A stretch of 64,000 bases of DNA from Ovis canadensis (Eukaryota > Chordata > Mammalia > Artiodactyla > Bovidae): positions 211,109,501 to 211,173,500 of the forward strand of contig NC_091246.1 of NCBI RefSeq assembly GCF_042477335.2, written 5' to 3'. Of the stretch, positions 1 through 9,565 are shown piece by piece; position 1 is the first letter of the stretch; every line of letters starts with the position of its first letter. Below the pieces are notes generated by a model. That model had not been told where the DNA came from. It ran no database searches and saw nothing but the letters and a program-made list of their open reading frames with translations. Both the position numbers and the translations under genes were made by a program.

Positions 1-365
1 GTGAGCATCATTACTTTTAGCGTGTGGGTAAAGGCCATTGCATTCATTTGCTCTCAACTCTTTTTTATTTTTTTGCTGCACTAGGCAATGAATGTACTGT
101 GGGGGATTTGCTTCCTGCAAAGCAAGCTCTTCTATTCTTCTCTGGGTGCAAAGCGCACAGGGTGATTTGATATTACAGGGGCAAAGACAAACCATCAGAG
201 CTTGCATTATATTTCTTTTATGTGTGGGAAGAGCAGTGGAGCCTTCCCTTCATGGGATCAGTTGGCTTTTTGAAGGCTTTTGCCTACATCTACAAATGGT
301 ACCCGAAGGCGTGAGTGCCGTCTCCTCCCTCTGCACCACTGTTTCCATTCTGTTACCTACATAAC
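1..365. other. Unique sequence, no gene seen
   Basis: No recognisable repeat or gene. A 90-codon open frame at 92-364 on the plus strand has no recognisable motif, and its composition is that of the surrounding DNA, so I treat it as chance. Confidence 0.5.
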
Positions 366-785
366 TGTTGATGTGTAACAAACCATCCCAGACTTAGTGG
401 CACACAACAACAACAATATATTATTACTGTGTCTTACAGTTTGAGGATTGACTAGGTTCAGTTTAATAATCCTCTCTTGGGTCTCTGGAGCCATCTTGAA
501 AGCTTCTTTGTAGAATCTGGCAGCTGATGTTGGCTTCCAGTTGGGGTTTCAGAGAATGCTGTTAGCTGGAGGCTGTTGGCCTATGTAGAGCCTCTCCAGC
601 AGCCCTGGGCTTCCTAATAGTATGGCAGTTGGAATTTAAGGGCAAGGATCCTTTGAGAGATCCAGACAGAAGTAGTTTGCCTTAGAAGTTAGAATTGAGT
701 CACTAAGACCAACTCATATTCAAAAGCAGGAGAATTAGTCCCTAGCTCAAGATGGAAGGAGGGGGAAAGAATTTTTAAATAGCTA
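366..785. repeat. Ancient mammalian interspersed repeat, class unresolved
   Basis: The stretch opens with a diverged 'aacaaaccatcccagactta' block followed by CAA-rich sequence, and later has 'gcctctccagcagccctggg' and a 'gtcactaagacc' block. I recognise this order from an old interspersed repeat common in mammalian genomes but cannot name the family or class with confidence. No open frame. Confidence 0.45.
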
Positions 786-1119
786 TATCCCAAATCAACA
801 CAGTGCCATGAAACAAGCAAAGTGGATAGGTCATAGAATTTGGAGTCAGAGGACTTAACTTGGTGATACTAATTTGCTGTGTAAGATCATTTTAACACTC
901 TCCACGCCTTAAACCTTGGAGGGAGAGATGTCAAAAGACAACATAAAGGTCAGTGTTGGCTGGAAACCCTTCACTGGCATTCAGAAGCTCCTATAAATTC
1001 TAAATTCCTTTCAAATGCCATGTATATAAGTATAGCTTTCATATCCTGGCATTCAAGAAGCAAACATTTGAAGCTTCCATCATAATATTATGGTCCATGT
1101 TTAGAGAAGCGCCATAACA
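786..1119. other. Mostly unique; possible worn MIR core at about 805-910
   Basis: The part around 805-910 ('ggagtcagaggacttaactt', then 'gctgtgtaagatca') resembles the plus-strand MIR core but is heavily diverged. The remainder shows nothing. Confidence 0.3.
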
Positions 1120-1280
1120 TGTGCATTACACACAGGGTTTTATCCAATCATTGCAACTCATCTATGCACTTGGCTTTGTTATTAGAGTATTTTGTTTATT
1201 TTATAGTCAATGAAACTAAGACTTAGAGAATCTAAATGGCTTGTCAAGGATTCAAACTCAGAGCCAGAGTTTTTAATCAT
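1120..1280 (-). repeat. MIR SINE, antisense
   Basis: A diverged antisense MIR core is visible around 1200-1275: 'tcaatgaaactaagacttag', then 'tggcttgtcaaggattcaaa'. These match the antisense of the conserved MIR core region. This is an ancient tRNA-derived SINE fragment with no coding role. Confidence 0.55.
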
Positions 1281-1895
1281 TTAATCTTTTAAATTAAAGA
1301 TTAAAGTTTTAATCTTTCCAGAGCCACATTTTTAATCATTTTGCTTTACATGGTCTTTTTCTTTCAACTTGTTGAGAACAATCAAGGCCTATGTCTTGTA
1401 GTAATTTGTAATTGTTCTTAGGCAAGAATATGATAATTTCCCCCACTTACCTAGAGAATGAGCTCTGCCAAGGAGTTTCGACTTTTTTGTGTGTGTGACC
1501 CAGGGGCTAAATAGAATGAGGACCAATGAGTTGAAATCCTAGAGGAATCAATTTAAATTCAGAAAGATTATTGAAGCTTCTGTCCCTTTCATTCCAAAAT
1601 GGCAAAATATATATGTTGTTTAAAGCAAGAATGTGGTGGTTTGGTTGGGCTCAGGAGAGGTAATCTGTTTATTATGTGGGACCAGAATGCAAGGTCCTCA
1701 AATTCCTTACTCCAAGCCAAAGCAATAGGGGAAGTCACCTGATCTTACTAATGACTTCGAATGAGTATTCACCTATTTGACATCAGAGCTTTGGCTAACA
1801 ACTCATGCCTTGTAAGAGGGACAAATAGCTAGTATCTCCTAAATGCCTTCAAAACTTCCTCAGATGGCAGTATGGGAAACAATGATTCCTTGCTG
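1281..1895. other. Unique sequence
   Basis: No repeat, gene or RNA is recognised. 1281-1340 contains a short local duplication of an 'agagccag/ca-a-tttttaatca' phrase. Confidence 0.45.
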
Positions 1896-2111
1896 AGGCT
1901 TCTCAGGTGGCGCTAGTGGGGAAGAATCCACCTGCCAATGCAGGAGCATGAAAGATGTAGGTTTGATCCCTGGGTTGGGAAGATCCCCTGGAGGAGGGAA
2001 TGACAACCCACTCCAGTATTATTGCCTGGAAAATCCCATGGACAGAGGAGCCTGGTGGGCTATAGTCCATGGGGCCACGGAGAGTCGAACACAACTGAGT
2101 GACTAAACAGC
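1896..2111 (+). repeat. Bov-tA SINE, full-length
   Basis: Near full-length tRNA-Glu-derived ruminant SINE on the plus strand. It has the 'gcttctcaggtggcgctagt' head with the A box, the 'ggtttgatccctgggttgg' B box, then the BovB-derived body ('ccactccagtatt', 'aatcccatggacagaggagc') and the 'gtcgaacacaactgagtgac' tail. Clearly diverged from consensus. No TSD could be fixed. Confidence 0.9.
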
Positions 2112-2221
2112 TTTAATTGAAGCTGCCTTTCCCACTCCAATCCACCCACACCGAAACAGCTGGAGAGTGAACTTTCTTTGAACAAGTCTTTGGGGCTTGA
2201 GAGATAGGTACGCATACATGT

Positions 2222-2350
2222 GCAGGAGAGCTGGAAAGGGGCATGGCAACCCGCTCTGGTATTCTTGTCAGGAGAATCTCATGGACCAAGAAGCCTGGTG
2301 GTCCATAGGGTCACACAAAGTTGGACATGATTGCAGTGTCTCAGCATGCA
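2222..2350 (+). repeat. Bov-A fragment (SINE body without tRNA head)
   Basis: A diverged Bov-A body: 'ggcatggcaacccgctctgg', 'gagaatctcatggacc' and 'gtcacacaaagttggacatg' occur in consensus order. It lies about 110 bp after the previous SINE in the same orientation and is probably a separate 5'-truncated insertion. Confidence 0.8.
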
Positions 2351-2654
2351 CAAATAGGAGAGTTAATGAACACACTGACCTGACTGAGCCTGAATTTTTT
2401 TCTTTTCTGATTGATCTGAATACACAGCCTCCTCTGCTATTCTTTAATGTAGCCCTCTCTACCATTTACCCTGATCTCTTCTTCCTTGGGAATTTGGCAA
2501 TCCCAACAATAAGGAGCTACTTTGTATTTCTTGGAGGACTTTCCAAAGATGGAATGGGCTGACTAAGGAAGCACAGAGTTTCTCATCCCTGAAGTTAAGA
2601 CAGCAGGATGATCATTTATCAAATACGTAGAAATTAAATAGCTAAATAAATGAG
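2351..2654. other. Unique sequence
   Basis: No repeat or gene is recognised. An open frame running out of the SINE (2197-2562, plus) is chance read-through of the Bov-A body. Confidence 0.4.
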
Positions 2655-2885
2655 ATCATAGCTACCATTTGTTTGGTGCTTGGCACAACTTTAAGCATCT
2701 CAAGTATGTAACCTCATATTTTCCTTATAACCTTTGCACATTACTTTCTTCATTTTTCATTTGAGGAAGTTGAGACTCAGGGAAGTTAAGTAACTTGTCT
2801 AAGGCCATTTGACTAGGAAGCAGCAAAGCCAACCCATTTTGTGTGGCTTTAAGGCCTACTTTCTTTTCACTAGTACACATGTTGA
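2655..2885 (-). repeat. MIR SINE, antisense, long copy
   Basis: Long antisense MIR. The core 'gttgagactcagggaagtta' is followed by 'agtaacttgtctaaggcca' and an eroded right half. The left part carries the 'tttggtgcttggcacaac' antisense 3' region. Confidence 0.75.
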
Positions 2886-4095
2886 TCTCATCGTGGGTTA
2901 GGTGCTTAAACCGTCTTGACCTTCTCATTCAGAGATTCTATAAGTCTGTGAACTTTTGTGTCAAGGCATGGTAGCAAAGGGAGATGAAACAATACTGTAG
3001 GTTTCCTTCCCACTTGTTTTTTCCTTCATTTTTAGGGGATGTAGGGGGGTCCAGAAATTGAAATGATTAATACAGCTTCATAAATCTTTTAACAAACAAG
3101 TGAGTACATTGGTTTTCACACTCAAATCAAACCCAAGTTGTTTTCTGACTCTAGACAGACTTTTGCAGATGTAGTCATTTATAAATTAGGTGGAGCCTGT
3201 GTCTGGCTGCCCTAAAGGGAGTGGAGAAAATGAGCCATGAGGGTCTGTGGGAGTGTGGGGGTCGCACTGGGGGAGGTGTAGGTGAAGTTTAGAAAGACAA
3301 CTGCCATGATCAGAGACACTCCACACCTGGGTGGCCTCTGGGTGTTTGGGAAGGATTATAAGTAATACTAAATATGATACAAAAGGAAAAAAAGAGGGGT
3401 AGGGGAGTTGAGTTTGGCCCAAGAACTTGAGATCTGACTCATAGATGTGAAAACATTTGAGAGCAGAGGAAGGTGCGTGCTTCAGGCAGATATGAATGCA
3501 TGCAGAGAGTACAGCAAGTTGATGGCTTTGACAGTGTGCTAGAACCTTTTCATGCCCCAAATAAGGAAGTGAGTGTCACTTAGGCTATGCTAAGGCCTAA
3601 AATATGCCATGTGAAAAAACTTACTCTGCACTCTGTTTTTATATTAGTGTAAAACCAGTGCCTGTAAGAGCTCCATGTCAAAGAGTACAAGCTCCTAAAA
3701 TTACCATGGAACTTGAAAACATGTAGCTGAGATGGTAGATCTTAAAAATCTAGCATAAAGAGACATGTGAAGATTTCATATAATAGTATTGCTTCATAGG
3801 AAAGGATAATTAAGTATAAATAGTGATGGTTGATTAATTACCTTTACAAAAACCTGCTTTGTAGGTCAGAGAGGGGTAAGTATTGCTACAGCACAATTCA
3901 TGTTTTCGATGGCTTTGGTTTCCTGTTAATATTTTGTTCCCTTGAGTTCCTGTAACTGTAGTATATAGAGTGGGCTTAGCCATGGGGTTTTTGCTCCAAT
4001 AAAACACTGTTTTGGAAAAATCTGTTATTCTCCACCTGCTAACAGAAATCCAACAAAAACAGAAATTAGAGAAAGTGCTCTAATAGTTAAGAAAC
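2886..4095. other. Unique sequence
   Basis: About 1.2 kb with no recognised repeat, RNA gene or coding region. A 124-codon minus-strand frame at 3186-3560 has no family signature. The right edge is the target site of the L1 insertion that follows. Confidence 0.45.
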
Positions 4096-4173
4096 AGAAA
4101 ATAGGAGTGCACAAAGACCGAAATATAGATCAATGGAACAAAATAGAAAGCCCAGAGATAAATTCACACACCT

Positions 4174-5130
4174 GTGGACACCTTATCTTCGACAAAAGGA
4201 GGCAAGAATAAACAATGGATTAAAGATAATCTCTTTAACAAGTGGTGCTGGGAAAACTGGTCAACCACTGGTAAAAGAATGAAACTAGAACACTTTTTAA
4301 CACCATACACAAAAATAAACTCAAAATGGATTAAAGATCTAAACGTAAGACCAGAAACTATAAAACTCCTAGAGGAGAACATAGGCAAAACACTCTCTAA
4401 CATACATCACAGCAGGATCCTCTATGACCCACCTCCCAGAATACCAGAAATAAAAGCAAAAATAAACAAATGGGATCTGATTAAAATTAAAAGCTTCTGC
4501 ACAACACAGGAAACTATAAGCAAGGTGAAAAGACAGCCCTTGGAATGGGAGAAAATAATAGCAAAAGAAGCAACTGACAAACAACTAATCTCAAAAATAC
4601 ACAAGCAACTCCTGCAGCTCAATTCCAGAAAAATAAGCGACCCAATGAAAAAATGGGCCAAAGAACTAAACAGACATTTCTCCAAAGAAGACATACAGAT
4701 GGCTAACAAGTACATGAAAAGATGCTCAACATTACTCATTATCAGAGAAATGCAAATCAAAATCACAATGAGGTACCATTTCACACTAGTCAGAATGGCT
4801 GGATTCCAAAAGTCTACAAGCAATATATGCTGGAGAGGGTGTGGAGAAAAGGGAACCCTCCTACACTGTTGGTGGGAATGCAAACTAGTACAGCCACAAT
4901 GGAGAACAGTGTGGAGATTCCTTAAAAAACTGGAAACAGAACTGCCATATGACCCAGCAATCCCACTGCTGGGCATACACACTGAGGAACCCAGAATTGA
5001 AAGAGACACATGTACCCCAATGTTCATCACAACACTGTTTATAATAGCCAGGACATGGAAACAACCTAGATGTCCATCAGCAGACGAATGGATAAGAAAG
5101 CTGTGGTACACATACACAAGGGAGTATTAG
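4174..5130 (+). pseudogene. L1 ORF2 C-terminal fragment (318 codons open)
   Basis: This is the C-terminal quarter of L1 ORF2p, the reverse transcriptase/endonuclease protein that copies L1 RNA at a nicked genomic target. The endonuclease and RT domains are absent because of 5' truncation. The visible part holds the downstream alpha-helical region ('[19 protein letters not shown]' at about residues 140-160) and the terminal cysteine-rich segment, C-W-R-G-C with a downstream H-C-W-W-E-C, at about residues 219-236. The end ([15 protein letters not shown] and following) is normal for the family. The apparent ATG is an internal codon; the homologous frame runs upstream to the truncation point. The frame is uninterrupted, suggesting a fairly young copy. 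A 231-codon open frame on the opposite strand is only its antisense. Confidence 0.9.
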
Positions 5131-5257
5131 CCATTAAAAAGAATGCATCTGAATCAGTTCTAAGGAGGTGGATGAAACTGGAGCCTATTATGCAGAGTGA
5201 AGTAAGCCAGAAAGAAAAACACCAATACAGTATACTAACACATATATATGGAATTTA

Positions 5258-5652
5258 TTTTTTATTTTTTATTTTTTTTTAATTTTAGTTTTTTATTTTT
5301 TAAATTTTAAAATCTTTAATTCTTACATGCATTCCCAAACATGAACCCCCCTCCCACCTCCCTCCCCAGAACATCTTTCTGGGTCATCCCCATGCACCAG
5401 CCCCAAGCATGCTGCATCCTGCGTCAGACATAGACTGGCGATTCAATTCACATGATAGTATACATGTTAGAATGTCATTCTCCCAAATCATCCCACCCTC
5501 TCCCTCTCCCTCTGAGTCCAAAAGTCCGTTATACACATCTGTGTCTCTTTCCCTGTCTTGCATACAGGGTCGTCATTGCCATCTTCCTAAATTCCATATA
5601 TATGTGTTAGTATACTGTATTGGTGTTTTTCTTTCTGGCTTACTTCACTCTG
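5258..5652 (-). mobile_element. Antisense L1 3' end inside the L1 3' UTR
   Basis: It begins at a T-rich run at 5258-5310, the antisense of an A tail. It continues with 'acatgaacccccctcccacc' and 'ctgggtcatccccatgca', the antisense of the ruminant L1 3' UTR, and ends at 'ttacttcactctg'. Its distal 65 bp (5588-5652) are an exact inverted copy of 5193-5257 in the host L1. About 13-14 bp of host L1 sequence are missing at the junction and no TSD is seen. The rest of this 3' UTR differs at many sites from the host copy's, so it probably derives from another L1 subfamily. Confidence 0.85.
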
Positions 5653-6035
5653 GATAACCCTGTATGCAAGACAGCAAAAGAGACACAGATGTATAGAACA
5701 GACTGTTGGACTCTGTGGGAGAGGGAGAGGGCGGGATGATCTGGGAGAATGGCATTGAAGCATGTATAATATCATGTAAGAAATGAATCACCAGTCTAGA
5801 TTCGATGCAGGACACAGGATGCTTGGGGCTGATGCACTGGGATGAACCAGAGGGATGGTATGGGGAGGGAAGTGGAGGGGGTTCAGGATGGGGAACACGT
5901 GTATACCTGCGGTGGATACATGTTGATGTAGGGCAAAACCAATACAATATTGTAAAGTAATTAGCCTCCAATTAAAATAAATAAATTTATATTTAAATAA
6001 AATAAAAATAAAATAAAAAAGAAAATAGGAGTGCA

Positions 6036-6422
6036 GACATGGAAGAGAGTGGGCAAAAGATAAAATTGTACTTCCTAAAGTTTGCATTTTGCAAAAAGAA
6101 AATGGAGAGGGTGCAAAAATTGGGAGTAAATACTACAGATGATATTTCTTTCAGAGCATCACTGTGTACATTGCATATTAAAGGTTCTGAGAAGTCCTGT
6201 AATTAAAAAAAAAAACCCTGATTTATCTTTTAAACAAGTATTTCCTATCTAATTTTGATTCTTTTACTTAAAACACACACACATACACAATATCTATTAA
6301 TAACTCATGGAACTAGTGTTCTGTACCGTATTTGGGGATTTTGGTCTGGGACTCTCTTTGGTTCTACCCTTGACCTCTTTAGAAGGTTGCTAGTCTTACT
6401 CTATTTGAAGCTGATAATTAAT
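6036..6422. other. Unique sequence with a short CA run
   Basis: No gene or repeat is recognised apart from a short 'acacacacatacacaa' stretch near 6272-6290. Confidence 0.4.
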
Positions 6423-6442
6423 ATAATAATAATAATAATAAT
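6423..6442. repeat. (AAT)n microsatellite
   Basis: About six to seven uninterrupted AAT units. Confidence 0.9.
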
Positions 6443-6449
6443 GTCATAT

Positions 6450-6885
6450 TGCATTTTTCAGTTTGTGAAATGCTGTCCACATACACTTTCCCTGTTGATC
6501 TTCACGGAAACACGCTGAGGTAGACGCTGTTGTTTTGATTTTATAGGTGAGGAAACTAAGGCGTTCACACTAAGTCGCTTCAGTTGTCTGACTCTTTGTG
6601 ATGCTATGGACTATAGCCTGCCAGATTCCTCTGTCCATGGGATTCTTCAAGCAAGAATACTGGAGTGAGTTGCCATTCTCTTCTCCAGGGGATCTTCCTG
6701 ACCCAGGCCTCTTATGTCTCTTGCATTGGCAGGTGGGTTCTTTACCACTAGCACCACCTGGGAAGCCCAGGAAACCAAGGCATAGAGAGTTTAAGAAATT
6801 GTCATGGTAACACACGCAGATGAGAAAAGGGCTGAACCCTAGTCTTCTGCATCTAAATGACAAGCCCATATTGGCCATGCTATTG
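6450..6885 (-). repeat. MIR SINE, antisense, split by a Bov-tA
   Basis: The antisense MIR core starts at about 6541 ('ttataggtgaggaaactaag'), stops at the Bov-tA insertion, and resumes at 6769 ('aggaaaccaaggcatagaga') with the duplicated target. The remainder runs to about 6885. Confidence 0.8.
6563..6768 (-). repeat. Bov-tA SINE, antisense, in MIR
   Basis: Antisense Bov-tA from 'cactaagtcgcttcagttg' to 'caccacctgggaagccc'. It is flanked by aggaaactaaggc (6550-6562) and aggaaaccaaggc (6769-6781), a 13-bp TSD with one mismatch. The MIR reads on across the site. Confidence 0.93.
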
Positions 6886-7207
6886 AAAATGTTTCTTGTG
6901 AATCTACTAACCTGATTAAACAAATGTAACTGATTTGGGTGGAGATTGATGAGAGATAGGAGAGAGAAGTGTGTAACTACATATATATCAGTGAACAGCC
7001 CAGTCTCTCTTTGGATGATCAACACTCCCAGCTAGAGATTTCTTGTCCTTCTCAGGTCAGGATCCACCTTTGGGGAATTGCTTTGAAGAAGACCAAAGTG
7101 TTTAATAGTTTAAGGAGAGAAGAGATATTGAAGATGGGCAGACTCTGCGTCCTTTGGTCAGCCCTTCCGGAGCAGCCCAGCCTACTCTTCTCTTAATTTA
7201 AGATAAT
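6886..7207. other. Unique sequence
   Basis: No repeat, gene or RNA is recognised. Confidence 0.4.
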
Positions 7208-7412
7208 TTCTTAAACTCTCAGATGGGAAAAAATTCTGCAGTGCAGGACATGTGGGTTTGATCCCTGGGTCAGGAAGATCTCCTGGAGAAGGAAATGGCA
7301 GCCTACTCCAGTATTCTTGACTGGAGAATTCTATGGACAGAGGAACCTGGTGGGCTACAATCTTCAGGGGTTGCAAAGAGTCAGACACAACTGAGTGACT
7401 CACGCACATTAA
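7208..7412 (+). repeat. Bov-tA SINE, diverged head
   Basis: Plus-strand Bov-tA. The head is eroded ('ctctcagatgggaaa'), but the B box ('ggtttgatccctgggtcagg') and body ('ctactccagtattcttgact', 'ttgcaaagagtcagacacaa') are in order. Confidence 0.88.
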
Positions 7413-7566
7413 CATGGATTCCATAATGACTCCATGCTTATTATGATTTGACTTAATCAATCTTAAATTTTAAAATCTAAACAGTTTAGTCATTGGGAAG
7501 AAAGAACATGCCAAGAACTGCTGCTGAATTGCAGAATGTCTTATTCCTATATTCGGTAATTATATG

Positions 7567-7780
7567 TGCTAAGTCACTTCAGTTGTGTTCAACTCTTTGT
7601 GACCCCATGGACTCTAGCCCACCAGGCTCCTCTGTCCATGGGATTCTCCAGGCAAGAATACTGGGGTGAAAAACAGAGAATACTGGAGTGGGTTGCTATT
7701 CCCTTCTCCAGGGGATCTTCCCAACACAGGGATCCAGTCTGCCTCTCTTACATCTCCTGAGGGTTCTCTACCACCGCACT
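7567..7780 (-). repeat. Bov-tA SINE, antisense, with TSD and an internal duplication
   Basis: Antisense Bov-tA flanked by gtaattatatg (7556-7566) and gtaattagatg (7781-7791), a TSD matching at 10 of 11 bases. Inside it, the phrase 'agaatactggggtg' is repeated as 'agaatactggagtg' about 24 bp later, a small slippage-type duplication. Its head end (right side) is duplicated together with the flank; see 7756-7932. Confidence 0.9.
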
Positions 7781-7932
7781 GTAATTAGATGATGGCTAAA
7801 ACAAGGACAGTAATGTTTGTTAGTTTCCAGTAGGATTTCCTGCATTGGCAGGAGTGTTCTCTACCACCGTACCGTAATTAGATGATGGCTAAAACAAGGA
7901 CAGTAATGTTTGTTAGGTTCCAGTAGGATTTC
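7756..7932. repeat. 93-bp tandem duplication spanning the SINE head, TSD and flank
   Basis: The block from 'gttctctaccaccg' through 'gtaattagatgatggctaaa' to 'cagtaggattt' occurs at 7763-7838 and again at 7856-7931, a period of 93 bp, with only a few differences. The second copy keeps 'ctgcattggcagga', a genuine Bov-tA phrase that has been deleted from the first copy. The duplication therefore followed the SINE insertion. Confidence 0.93.
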
Positions 7933-8605
7933 TGAATGGTCAGAGCCAAACATTTTTAACAAGAATTCTTAATGGTATGTGAAATTTAAAATTGCATAAT
8001 ACTGTTCTCAAGAATCAAAAGTTTAATCTTTAATACATATGCATGTGCCTCTGCGTGTGTGCAAATGTGAATATGTCTTTCTATAGCTGTGTTAGGCATG
8101 ATAAGGTAAGAGTATGAGATCTTCATGAGTCAAGAAACATACTTTTTTAGGTCAACCTATTGAATTCAAGGGTGGGAGGAATTTTCATAGTATGAATCAA
8201 AAAACAACCATAAAAAGGAAAAGACTTATGAATAATGGAGGAGAGAAATTCAGGTCACACTAAGCCCAGAAGCCACACGTTTTTCCTGCCTCAGGTAAGG
8301 AGATCTTTAAAAATATCATCTTTATACATATAGAAACCACTTTATGGAGGTCTTTCCTAGGAGATAGTTTGAAGATAATATTCTAGAATGTATTCTATAC
8401 AAGCTTTGCTGAGTTTTCCTGAATTTTCAGCATTTGCATGGAATATATGTAATAACATTCAGGAGTATAATAAACTATACCAATAGAGACACAGTTAATT
8501 AGACAAGTGGTTGAATTAGAAAGTTTGGGTTAAAATGGAAGTTGGGGAAGAGAAACTGGGGATATGTTGTAATTTGTGTGTGCTGTCAGATTTGATACAA
8601 GAATG
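7933..8605. other. Unique sequence
   Basis: No repeat, gene or RNA is recognised in this AT-rich stretch. Confidence 0.4.
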
Positions 8606-8820
8606 TGGTTGTTGTTTAGTTGCTAAGTTGTGTCCAGCTCTTTTGCGATCCCATGGACTGTAGCCCACCAGTTTCTTCTGTCTGTGGAATTTCCCAGGCA
8701 AGAATACTGAAGTGGGTTGCCACGTCCTTCTCCAGGGGATCTTCCCAACCCAGGGATTGAACCCATGTATCCTATAACAGCAGGTGGATTCTTTACCACT
8801 GAGCCACCTGGGAAGCCCAT
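8606..8820 (-). repeat. Bov-tA SINE, antisense
   Basis: Antisense Bov-tA running from 'gttgttgtttagttgctaag' through 'catggactgtagcccaccag' and 'aagaatactgaagtgggttg' to 'gagccacctgggaagccc'. Two overlapping minus-strand frames here are only SINE. Confidence 0.92.
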
Positions 8821-9432
8821 ACATCACATTTTTTTTATTTGAATATAATTTAATAATAATATGTAAAAGGCATCATATGAAGTCAGTCTGATCAATTTTT
8901 TAATATTATATATTATGATGTATAATACTAAATGTAGTAATGTAGTTCCCTTTAAAGCATTTTTCCTCTGCTATTGGGAATATGACTGAAAACTTTATCT
9001 TTTATTTATTATTTTTTTATTTTTTATTTTTTTAAAAATTTTTATTTGACATGAATGTGATCAGAGCATCCAGACTGAAGACTCTAGTAGGCACTGGAAT
9101 TCTCAGAGTTTCACTAATACTCTATCTCCTAAGATTTCATTCAGTTGTGAGTGAAAGACAGTCCTGCTTCAATAACAAATCGCTCCTATCATCAGAAGTT
9201 TCCTAGGCTGCACAGGGATGGTGCAGGAGCCCAACCACATGTTCAAAACCAGGCTTCTTCTATCCTCCTGTGCCACCATCTTTAGCACATGGCTGTTGTC
9301 TCCAAGTTTTATGTTATTTGCTTTATTTCTTGAATCATGCCTGTGTAATATTCTGAAAGAAGATTGTAGGGGCAAAAGCCTTCATGAGCTTTTTCATTTT
9401 AAAAGTCTTCATTGAATTTGTTACAATATTGC
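8821..9432. other. AT-rich unique sequence
   Basis: No gene is recognised. T/A-rich low complexity occupies 9000-9048. Confidence 0.4.
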
Positions 9433-9565
9433 TTCTGTGTTTTTTTTTTTTTTTTTTTTTTGCCAGGAGGCATGTGGGATCTTAGTTCCCTGACCAAGGA
9501 TTGAACCCATATCTCCTGTATTGGAGGGGAGGTCTTAACCACTGAACTTCCAGGGAAGTCCCTGT
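9433..9565 (-). repeat. CHR-2-like tRNA-Glu SINE, antisense
   Basis: A poly-T run (9440-9461, antisense of an A tail) is followed by 'gcatgtgggatcttagttcc', 'ctgaccaaggattgaaccca' (antisense B box) and 'cttccagggaagtccc' (antisense head). This order matches the cetartiodactyl CHR family, not Bov-tA. Confidence 0.8.

Larger units (their letters stand above)
4096..6035 (+). mobile_element. Ruminant L1, 5'-truncated, with 16-bp TSDs and an internal inverted L1 segment
   Basis: A 16-bp direct repeat, agaaaataggagtgca, at 4096-4111 and 6020-6035 is an exact TSD. It defines the insertion as 4112-6019. The body starts inside ORF2 and runs to the stop at 5128-5130, then the 3' UTR and an A-rich tail. 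The 3' UTR is interrupted at 5258-5652 by an antisense L1 3' end (listed separately); sense 3' UTR resumes at 5653. The copy is 5'-truncated and so non-autonomous. The subfamily looks like the ruminant-specific L1 group, but I could not assign it further. Confidence 0.93.

Noticed and set aside
2197-2562. 121-codon frame starting before a Bov-A fragment
   Set aside because: It translates SINE sequence and then unique DNA; no family match.
3186-3560. 124-codon minus-strand frame
   Set aside because: No motif, no splice context and no recognisable homology; length is within chance expectation for 64 kb on six frames.
4422-5117. 231-codon minus-strand open frame
   Set aside because: It is the exact antisense of L1 ORF2. 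The twin frame at 12902-13597 arises the same way from the other L1 copy, so the similarity between the two is not evidence of a gene.
7756-7932. Considered as the start of a CRISPR-like or satellite array
   Set aside because: Only two units, no spacer structure, and one end is plainly a SINE; a simple tandem duplication in a mammalian genome.
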